Shown here: piece by piece, positions 34,106 to 41,191 of the stretch
Layout of the letters: each line of letters starts with the position of its first letter
Position numbering within the stretch: the first letter of the stretch is position 1
Translations under genes and position numbers: made by a program
Source of the DNA: Verrucomicrobiota bacterium
GTDB lineage: Bacteria > Verrucomicrobiota > Verrucomicrobiia > Verrucomicrobiales > DEV007
NCBI GenBank assembly: GCA_963205275.1
Contig: CAUJIH010000092.1
Coordinates: 1-41,191 of the forward strand
Length of the DNA stretch: 41,191 nt
Direction of reading: 5' to 3'
The notes under the pieces: generated by a model
Database searches by the model: none
What the model was told of the DNA's origin: nothing
What the model saw: only the letters and a program-made list of their open reading frames with translations

Positions 34106-37100
34106 ATGAAAATGAGCTGTTCCAGCGGTTCTCCGACACTGACGATCCTGCGTCGCCGCAGGGGACTGATGCATCTGATGATGCTCAGTCTATTTCCGGG
34201 GCTGATGCAGTACAACGATTCCTTGATGGCAAATCCACAGGGCAGTGTCGTAGTGCATGGCGATGTGAAATTCGGTGGCAGTGGCAGTAATTTGCAGATT
34301 CTGCAGAACAGTCACAACGCCATTATCAACTGGGATCAGTTTTCGATTCAAGCGGGCGAGTTGACACAATTTCGTCAACCGAATGCCAACTCTGCAGTGC
34401 TCAATCGGGTGACAGGTGGCGATCCTAGTGCGATTCACGGAGCGTTGAAGGCCAATGGCAATGTGTTCGTGATCAACCCGAATGGGATCCTGGTCGGTCC
34501 GAGCGGGAGCATCGATGTGCATGGTCTGGTGCTTTCGACCCTCGATGTTAGCAATGGCGAATTCTTGGCTCGTGGAGATATGAATTTCAAGGGTTCGAGC
34601 AATGCTGGAGTGACCAACATGGGACGGATCAATGCCATCGGAGGCGATGTCTTCCTGATCGGGAAGACGGTGAGCAACAGCGGTGCGATCAGCGCCAGTG
34701 GCGGACGCGTCGGATTGGCGGCAGCCGAGGAAGTGCTGCTGACCGCGAGTGAGGGAGCGAACGGCGAGCGGATGTTCGTGCGTCCGAAGGGAACGGGAGG
34801 AGAAGGCACGGGGATTTACAACGATGGCACGATTGAAGGTGCTGCGGTCGAGTTAAAGGCGCACGGAAATGTGTACGCACTGGCGATTAATAATAAGGGG
34901 TCGATTCGTGCGACCGGATCGGTGCGCGAAGGTGGGAAAGTGTATTTGCGCGGAGCGGGTGGAACGGTCGAGAACAGTGGTTCGATCCATGCGACGAGTT
35001 CGGATGCGGAGAACGCGAGTCGTATTCTGATCGAAGCGGCGTATGCTCGCGTGGATGGAATGCTGCGATCTCAGGGTGGCGATGTGCGCGTGACGGGAAC
35101 GAAGCAGGCAGAAGTTGCGGGAAAAATTGACGTGAGCAATGCGACTGGAAAAGGCGGATCAGTGGTCGTCGAGGGGCAGAATGTCTCAGTCGCTTCGACA
35201 GCGAAAGTCGATGCGAGTGGAGCGGAAGGCGGTTCCGTGCGAATTGGCGGCGGATTTCAGGGGAAAGAGGCATCGGTGATGAATGCGGATACTCTCACCG
35301 TTGAGGCCGGTTCCACGATCAGTGCGGATGGGATATCTGGAAACTCAGGATCGGTAATTCTCTGGTCGGATGGAGACACGAGCTTCCGAGGGAACATTTC
35401 CGCCGAGGCGACAGGTCAAGTCGGCAATGGCGGTTTCGTGGAAGTATCTGGGCGGGAGAGTCTTCTGTACGATGGCACGGTTTCGACCTTGTCCGTGAAC
35501 GGGAACGCTGGGACTCTGCTTCTCGATCCGACGAACTTTACGATCGTCTCGGGCGGGGCGGCAGCGGCCCCGAATCAGATTGGTGCGACGACCCTATCTA
35601 CGATGCTCACCAGTGGGAACGTCGTGATCACGACGGCGAGTTCTGGGACGGACGCAGGAAACATCACGGTGAACGGAGGAGCGAATGTGCTCTGGAGTGG
35701 GAATACGAGCCTGAGCCTGCTCGCCGAGGGGAGCATCACGGTGGGTGCGAATCTGATCAATGACGGAGCCGGCGCGGTGCATTTGATCGCTGGATGGGAT
35801 GAGAACACGGGATTGACACCGAGCATCATACCATCGCCGACGAGTAGTGGAGTGACTACCAGTGGTTTCGATTTGAATGATCTTTTATCAAATCCTTCCG
35901 GCTTCGGAAATGGGAGTGGAAAAGTGATTATTGGAGGGGGATCGCAGACAGCCGGCGTGTCGGTAGCCAGCCGTGACGGGCTGACGTTTGCGGCGGGCTA
36001 CGGTGTGGATGTACTGGGGGGAGGTGCTGCATCGCGGTTTGCACAGATCGGATTTCGCACAGACATCAACGGAGATGTCGCCACTGGTGACATTACAGTA
36101 TTCTCGAAGGAAGGGGGAGTGAGAGTCATGGGAGGAGCTGGTGGATCTTCTTCCGCCCAGATCGGACATGGAGGCGTGGGGAGCAGCACGGCTGGCCCCC
36201 CTCCCGTTACGAACCTGAAGGCGCTGTCCGGTACGATCATCGTTCGGGCGGATTTCGGGACCACCGTTGGTGATATTCTTGTGAAGTCGGGTGCTTCAAG
36301 TGCCGATGCACAAATTGGACACGGTGGAAGACGAAACTGGGGTGCGCGGTCTGGAGATATTATCGTGATCGGGAATGCCGTTACGGTGGATGCGAACGTA
36401 GGGTATGCGCAGATTGGACATGGAGGTAACTACGGCAATACCACTACTGAGACCTATGAAGGGGATATCTATATCAATTTCGATCCCTTGACTGATCTAG
36501 CCGTTGGCGGTGGAGGAGACTTGTTGATCAAAGCTGGTAACGGCTATGACCAATACGCCCAGATCGGACACGGGGGTGTTGTGGCCCGAGGGGCTTCTCG
36601 AAGAGGCAATATTGTGGTCGGGGCTGCCACCAATGTGACTCTTCAAGCAGGAACAAGCAAGTCGAGCTACGCACAACTCGGGCACGGTGGGATTTCTTCT
36701 GGTGGCACGATGGAAGGGAGTATTAGCGTCGAAACATCCGGAGAGCTTAAGGTGTTAGGCGGTACAGGCACAACCGCAAACACCAATGCGTATGCTCAGA
36801 TTGGACATGGGGGGACAAGCTCTACTGGAAGTAGAAAGGGGGATATCACAATTCATGTGGGAGGTACGCTGGTTAAGGTTGCTGGCGGTACGAATACCGG
36901 CACTGCCGGAGGCTACTATGCGATGATTGGACATGGTGGCGAGAATACGAGCAATGCGACGAGCGATGCGAATATTACCATCAATGCGGTGAACGCATCG
37001 CTGCAGCTCTTGGGTGGCACGATGGATAGAAATTTCGCATTGATCGGACACGGAGGACTCGGGGGAGGAGCATCGCTGGCTGGGGCGATCAATCTTAATG

Positions 37101-40100
37101 TGAAAGATGTTCTTTTAAAGGGTGGTGCTAGCGCGAGCACATTCGCTCAGATCGGTCATGGCAGTCCCGGCTCCTCATATGGGACCATCAGCGGCACGAC
37201 AACTGTCACCGCTAGCGGGGCGTTTACGATTACGGGAGGCTCGGGAATGGATAGTTATGCACGGATCGGCGCGGGTGGCTCGGGCAAAGTCGGTACGCTG
37301 ACCGATGTGAAAACAACAGTCACTGGTTCAGAATTAACGATGTCTGGAGGATCTGGTGATGCTGCCTACACGCAAATCGGTGCCGGAGGGGGAGCGACTG
37401 CTGCAGGTGCTGTCCTCAAGAGTGCGATTACCGGAGATACGGAGGTGACGATCACCGGAGCGATCGCGCTTAAGGGCGGGACGGGGGCTTCCTCCTTTGC
37501 TCAAATTGGAGCAGGCGGAGCCGGAGCCAACGCCACGACTCCAGGGAATACGATCACTTCGACTACGACGGTCCAGGGTGGCTCCATTGATGTGGCCGCT
37601 AACACGGGATCAGGAGCTTATGCGCAGATCGGAGCTGGAGGAGGTGTGACGGGGGGGGCTACGCTGGTCGTTGCTTCGGGGAATATTACGGGGGCAGTGA
37701 GCGTCACGACAACGGCAGGTGGAGTGAATTTGCGATCTCTCGGAGTTGGAACGAACAGTTACGCGCAAATCGGGGCTGGAGGGGCCGGCATCTCTGGATC
37801 TGTTGCTTCTTATCAGGGCAGCACGATCACTAGTGCCACGACAGTGACCACCGCTGGTGGTGGCGTATCGCTCGATTCTACAAATGCCCTCTACACCCAG
37901 ATCGGAGCTGGCGGATTCAATAACGATGCGAATCTGACTGGATTGGTGGAAGTCACCGTCGACGGAGATCTCATCGTAAAAGGCGGAAATGCTTCCAAGC
38001 GTTATGCCCAGATTGGTCTGGGAGGCCATGAGAGCAACGGTACAAAGAGTGGCGCGATCACCGTATCCGCAGATTCTGTCACCGTGACGGCAGGGCTGAG
38101 TGACGGCAGCGCGGTGATCGGACACGGCGGAATGACAGCATCCGGCGCGGTGACGAATTCTCCCGTGACAGTCAATTCCGTCGGAGACATTCTTCTGACC
38201 AGTGCTGGGAATCAGTCCTACACTCAAATTGGGCATGGAGGGTATAATGTGAGCACTGCTACCGTGACGAACTCGGATATCAAGATCAATACAGCCATCG
38301 GCACAGGGTTGGGTGCCATTGTTCTCAAGGGTGGTACAGGGACGAATTCCTATGCGCAGATCGGTCACGGGGGAGCGAGGCTCAATAGTAACTCGACTCA
38401 GGGAGACATGAGCTCTGGGGGAGACATCACGGTCGGTGGTGCGACGGAGATCCAAGTGCTGGGAGGAAATAATGCCGATGCCTATGCGCAGATCGGTCAC
38501 GGGTATGAGCGTGCCACAGGCTCATACACGGGAGCAATTTCGGTCACCAGCGCAGGTAAGATCGAGATTACAGCGGGCAACGACGGCACGGCTGGCAGTG
38601 GAGCGTTTGCCAGGATTGGTCACGGAGCGATCTCGCAGGTGGGAACGAATGTTGGAGCGATTACGATCACTTCAGCCAGTGCCTTGTCGCTTCTGGGAGG
38701 AAATATGGCAGATCGTTCAGCACAATTGGGACACGGTGGGGTATTGGCTAATGGGAATTCAAGTGGTCTCATCACCGTCAATCTGACAGGAGGAAACCTT
38801 TCTCTCATCGCTGGGGCTGGGGATCAGTCCTATACGCAGATCGGTCACGGCGGAGTGGGAGCTAGTGGTATTTTCTCGAACGGGATCAAAATTGATGGGG
38901 CCGGAGATGTGACAGTGCAAGGGGGCGGGGGAAGGCGTGGCTATTCTCAGATCGGGCATGGTGGTTCGACCGGGGTGGATGGAGACTATTCATCCAGCGC
39001 TCCGACTTTTACCACTCGTACGGTTTCTGCCTCAGGTGATATTGAACTGCTGAATACGACAGGGGCCGTGAGTCTCTCGGGAGGAACGGGCGTTGAAAAT
39101 TCGTATGCTCAGATCGGAAATGGTGGAGTTGGCATTTCTTCCACAACTCCGATTTCTGGAAATGTGACTGTCAACACTACGGCAGGTGTGTCATTGCAAG
39201 GGGGAACAGGGGGCCTCGCTTATGCCGCTATCGGAAATGGTGGCTACGCCGTCACCTCTGATATTTCGGGTTCAGTGACTGTTGAGGCGAACGTCGCTGT
39301 CGCAATGCAGTCGGGTAGCGGATTGAGCACTTTTACCCTAATCGGTCATGGAGGGCAAAGTGTGACGGGAGCGCTCGGAGTAAGCGGAAATGAGGTGAAA
39401 GTGACATCCTCGACGGCAGGAGTAACAATGAAAAACGGGAATGGAGCGAACGCCTTCTCCATGATTGGGATGGGTGGTGTGAGCAGTGTCGGGAATAAGA
39501 CGGGGAAGATCACGGTGCAAGTCGCAAACGGCGTCCTCATGGATGCGAAGACCGGGACTGGTAGTAGTGGGTTTACACAGATTGGACACGGTGGGGTAAG
39601 TTCCGGCGGAGTGAATTTGAGTGGAGACGTTCAGGTGGTGAAAGTGCTCGGCTCTGGAGCGACTTCTGCGGTGACGCTTCTCGGCGGCATGTATCTGAAT
39701 GAGTACGCCATAATAGGTCATGGCGGAGTGCTCTCCGCCGTGACGGGAAGTAAAACTGGGGTCATTACGGTTGAGACCGGTTCGGGGGGCGTAACACTTC
39801 AAGGTGGGGGTGACAGCATTGCTGCGGGGTCAGGGGGGAGTCTGGATAGCTCCCATGCGTTCGCCCGAATCGGGCATGGAGGGAGTTCGAGCGGAGGATC
39901 GTCGAACGGAGCGATTTCAATTACGACGACGAATGGAGGAAACATCATCATTCACGGCGGTGGGAAGAGATATACGCACGCCCAGATTGGTCATGGCGGA
40001 TTTTCCTCGACCGGCGGGACGCAATCCGGAGCGGTTACAGTGATCGCAGATGGAAAGGTGGAACTGAAAGGGGGTGTCGATGCGAATACGGGATTGCCTT

Positions 40101-41191
40101 CAACCAGAGCTGGTGAAACCTTTGCCCAGATTGGGCACGGCGGAATGTATGCGGGAGCGAATTATTCTGGTGAGATCAAAGTCGAGGCTCAGACGGGAGT
40201 GTTGTTAGAGAGTGGGCCTACTTCATACAGTCGCGCCCAGATCGGACTCGGGGGGTATGAGGCCGGGCCAAATAATGGAACGACGAATGCCAACATTACC
40301 GTCACGACAGTGAGCGGAGGAGTGATTCTCGACGCCTCGAAAGGAAACGGAAATCTGTATTCTGCTGCTCAGATCGGAAATGGGGGAACATCGACATATA
40401 ACACCGTCAGGACGAGCACATTTGGAGGGAATATCGTAGTGGATGGCGGGACGGGGAATGTGGAACTGCATGGAGGCAATATGGCAGGAACTTCTGCGAT
40501 GATTGGGAATGGCGGCACTTCTCTGAGTGGAAACCATTTTGGATCAATTGAAGTTTCTGCTGACGGGGATTTGATCGTGGACCTGAAGAGCGGCACGAAG
40601 GGAAACAATTTCGCCCGGATCGGGCACGGCGGAGTCGGTGGAGATCTCAATGGGAATAATTTCCCACTGACTGGGAATATGAGCGGTGAGATCTGTGTGC
40701 AGCTCGGCGGGAACGTGTTACTCGATGCTACCAATGGAACGACATCGAACAACTACGTACAGATAGGACACGGCGGAGCGAATATCACGGGCAGCTTCAG
40801 TGATCGGATTACTGTAGTGGCTCGCGGTTCAGACGGAATCACTTTAAAGGGTGGCAGCGGTACGGGGGCCTACAGTCAGATCGGACATGGTGGCCTGAAT
40901 ACCGCTGGCGCGATGAGTGGTGATGTCTATGTAGTGGCTGAGACGGGTGATATGACCCTAACCGGTGGTAGTGGAGTGAATTCCTACGCCATGCTCGGTC
41001 ATGGAGACGGAGCGAAGACCTCGACTGGAACTCGTCAGGGCGGCATGCACATCTTCGCTGCGGGAGATCTGACGGGAACCACCGGTAGTGGAGCGAACAG
41101 CAATGTTTTCATATTCCACCAGAACAACAACGGTCTGAAACCAGCGGATTATCTCGGAGGTGACGGCTATCAGAAAGTGGTCAACGGGACG
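34106..41191 (+). CDS. Giant filamentous-haemagglutinin-type exoprotein (TpsA), 3' end outside window
   Basis: One frame is open from the ATG at 34106 to the window edge, 2362 codons, with no stop. Residues 1-42 are a long signal peptide (LRRRRGLMHLMMLSLFPGL, cleavage near SLMA). Residues about 46-220 are the haemagglutinin TPS secretion domain: INWDQFSIQAGELTQFRQP, AIHGALKANGNVFVINPNG (NPNGI at 124-128), then NSGAISASGGRVGLAAAEE. Residues 220-640 are beta-helix-like, including the family stretch LLLDPTNFTIVSGG. Residues 646-2301 carry 41 copies of an A-Q-I-G-H-G-G motif. After that comes a different segment (AAGDLTGTTGSGANSNVF). It should be exported by a TpsB outer-membrane partner, which is not in the window. 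Function: probably a surface or adhesive protein. Confidence 0.93.
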   Translation, partial: MKMSCSSGSPTLTILRRRRGLMHLMMLSLFPGLMQYNDSLMANPQGSVVVHGDVKFGGSGSNLQILQNSHNAIINWDQFSIQAGELTQFRQPNANSAVLNRVTGGDPSAIHGALKANGNVFVINPNGILVGPSGSIDVHGLVLSTLDVSNGEFLARGDMNFKGSSNAGVTNMGRINAIGGDVFLIGKTVSNSGAISASGGRVGLAAAEEVLLTASEGANGERMFVRPKGTGGEGTGIYNDGTIEGAAVELKAHGNVYALAINNKGSIRATGSVREGGKVYLRGAGGTVENSGSIHATSSDAENASRILIEAAYARVDGMLRSQGGDVRVTGTKQAEVAGKIDVSNATGKGGSVVVEGQNVSVASTAKVDASGAEGGSVRIGGGFQGKEASVMNADTLTVEAGSTISADGISGNSGSVILWSDGDTSFRGNISAEATGQVGNGGFVEVSGRESLLYDGTVSTLSVNGNAGTLLLDPTNFTIVSGGAAAAPNQIGATTLSTMLTSGNVVITTASSGTDAGNITVNGGANVLWSGNTSLSLLAEGSITVGANLINDGAGAVHLIAGWDENTGLTPSIIPSPTSSGVTTSGFDLNDLLSNPSGFGNGSGKVIIGGGSQTAGVSVASRDGLTFAAGYGVDVLGGGAASRFAQIGFRTDINGDVATGDITVFSKEGGVRVMGGAGGSSSAQIGHGGVGSSTAGPPPVTNLKALSGTIIVRADFGTTVGDILVKSGASSADAQIGHGGRRNWGARSGDIIVIGNAVTVDANVGYAQIGHGGNYGNTTTETYEGDIYINFDPLTDLAVGGGGDLLIKAGNGYDQYAQIGHGGVVARGASRRGNIVVGAATNVTLQAGTSKSSYAQLGHGGISSGGTMEGSISVETSGELKVLGGTGTTANTNAYAQIGHGGTSSTGSRKGDITIHVGGTLVKVAGGTNTGTAGGYYAMIGHGGENTSNATSDANITINAVNASLQLLGGTMDRNFALIGHGGLGGGASLAGAINLNVKDVLLKGGASASTFAQIGHGSPGSSYGTISGTTTVTASGAFTITGGSGMDSYARIGAGGSGKVGTLTDVKTTVTGSELTMSGGSGDAAYTQIGAGGGATAAGAVLKSAITGDTEVTITGAIALKGGTGASSFAQIGAGGAGANATTPGNTITSTTTVQGGSIDVAANTGSGAYAQIGAGGGVTGGATLVVASGNITGAVSVTTTAGGVNLRSLGVGTNSYAQIGAGGAGISGSVASYQGSTITSATTVTTAGGGVSLDSTNALYTQIGAGGFNNDANLTGLVEVTVDGDLIVKGGNASKRYAQIGLGGHESNGTKSGAITVSADSVTVTAGLSDGSAVIGHGGMTASGAVTNSPVTVNSVGDILLTSAGNQSYTQIGHGGYNVSTATVTNSDIKINTAIGTGLGAIVLKGGTGTNSYAQIGHGGARLNSNSTQGDMSSGGDITVGGATEIQVLGGNNADAYAQIGHGYERATGSYTGAISVTSAGKIEITAGNDGTAGSGAFARIGHGAISQVGTNVGAITITSASALSLLGGNMADRSAQLGHGGVLANGNSSGLITVNLTGGNLSLIAGAGDQSYTQIGHGGVGASGIFSNGIKIDGAGDVTVQGGGGRRGYSQIGHGGSTGVDGDYSSSAPTFTTRTVSASGDIELLNTTGAVSLSGGTGVENSYAQIGNGGVGISSTTPISGNVTVNTTAGVSLQGGTGGLAYAAIGNGGYAVTSDISGSVTVEANVAVAMQSGSGLSTFTLIGHGGQSVTGALGVSGNEVKVTSSTAGVTMKNGNGANAFSMIGMGGVSSVGNKTGKITVQVANGVLMDAKTGTGSSGFTQIGHGGVSSGGVNLSGDVQVVKVLGSGATSAVTLLGGMYLNEYAIIGHGGVLSAVTGSKTGVITVETGSGGVTLQGGGDSIAAGSGGSLDSSHAFARIGHGGSSSGGSSNGAISITTTNGGNIIIHGGGKRYTHAQIGHGGFSSTGGTQSGAVTVIADGKVELKGGVDANTGLPSTRAGETFAQIGHGGMYAGANYSGEIKVEAQTGVLLESGPTSYSRAQIGLGGYEAGPNNGTTNANITVTTVSGGVILDASKGNGNLYSAAQIGNGGTSTYNTVRTSTFGGNIVVDGGTGNVELHGGNMAGTSAMIGNGGTSLSGNHFGSIEVSADGDLIVDLKSGTKGNNFARIGHGGVGGDLNGNNFPLTGNMSGEICVQLGGNVLLDATNGTTSNNYVQIGHGGANITGSFSDRITVVARGSDGITLKGGSGTGAYSQIGHGGLNTAGAMSGDVYVVAETGDMTLTGGSGVNSYAMLGHGDGAKTSTGTRQGGMHIFAAGDLTGTTGSGANSNVFIFHQNNNGLKPADYLGGDGYQKVVNGT
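36041..41008 (+). repeat. 41 in-frame repeats, about 124 bp each, encoding an AQIGHGG motif
   Basis: The motif [S/A][Y/F][A/T]QIG[H/A/N]GG recurs from 36041 (FAQIGF) to 40988 (AMLGHGD), mean spacing 123.7 bp (41 residues), range about 35-50 residues. Each unit then runs G-x-I-x-V, G-x-V-x-L-x-GG and a Gly-rich turn before the next motif. DNA identity between units is low (synonymous changes are frequent), so this is an old array kept at protein level. Six neighbours in the middle (37259-37915) have Ala for His. All copies stay in frame. Confidence 0.9.

Noticed and set aside
37610..38500. Long minus-strand open frame (296 codons) and many similar ones opposite the exoprotein
   Set aside because: They are shadows created by the Gly-rich repeat codons; composition (Ser/Arg/Cys/His-rich) is not protein-like and they follow the repeat period.
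36041..41008. Evenly spaced repeats that could suggest a CRISPR or tandem satellite array
   Set aside because: The units stay in one reading frame, differ mainly at synonymous positions, and encode a conserved protein motif; repeat lengths are far too long and variable for CRISPR.

Overview
The window reads as chromosome of a Verrucomicrobiota-like bacterium. This is inferred from content, not from any marker gene: moderately GC-rich DNA, a Gram-negative envelope (LptF/G-type permease, two-partner-secretion exoprotein, TatA), many secreted glycan- and lipid-degrading enzymes (GH5, GH20, sulfatase, ceramidase-like hydrolase, rhamnogalacturonan acetylesterase-like SGNH hydrolase), a FabL-type enoyl-ACP reductase, and a DUF455-type protein. 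Planctomycetota are a weaker alternative. No rRNA, tRNA, CRISPR array or intact insertion sequence was recognised.

Layout. 1-7141 is all on the minus strand: a partial unknown gene, kup (K+ uptake), an SLC13/TrkA-C anion permease, a secreted endonuclease/exonuclease/phosphatase-fold protein, tatA and a Tat-exported metallophosphoesterase. 7450-18746 is all on the plus strand: a secreted GH5 enzyme; a fabL-fabG-acp operon; an overlapping receiver-domain / cardiolipin synthase / cysteine desulfurase set; an orphan TroA-like metal-binding protein; a ceramidase-like protein; and a sulfatase. 18776-20836 (minus) encodes a ferritin-like DUF455 domain fused to an ATP-grasp domain. 20955-26166 (plus) holds an LptF/G-type permease with an extra N-terminal membrane domain, an unknown conserved-looking protein, an M14-type zinc hydrolase and a GH20 enzyme; a small membrane protein lies antisense at 23232-23510.

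26199-28036 (minus) is a decayed, AT-richer type II restriction-modification module: an Eco29kI-like GIY-YIG endonuclease and a C5 DNA methyltransferase, each broken by one frameshift. Upstream on the same strand is an SNF2 ATPase followed by a SWIM zinc-finger protein with a Lys/Ala-rich histone-H1-like tail and a C-terminal helix-turn-helix, preceded by an SGNH hydrolase.

33167-33718 (plus) is a membrane rhodanese. From 34106 to the right edge a single frame stays open for 2362 codons: the start of a giant filamentous-haemagglutinin-type exoprotein. Its N-terminus is a TPS secretion domain, and residues about 646-2301 carry 41 copies of an 'AQIGHGG' motif every ~41 residues. This repeat array is the most striking structure in the window; its transporter partner must lie outside it.

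How the genes work together: the theme is envelope and export. Secreted hydrolases act on sulfated glycans, hexosamine glycans and possibly sphingolipids; Tat and Lpt parts serve the membranes; a dedicated acyl-carrier operon probably makes a particular acyl chain; and the giant exoprotein probably coats the cell. The dead restriction module is a recent-looking insertion in this setting.
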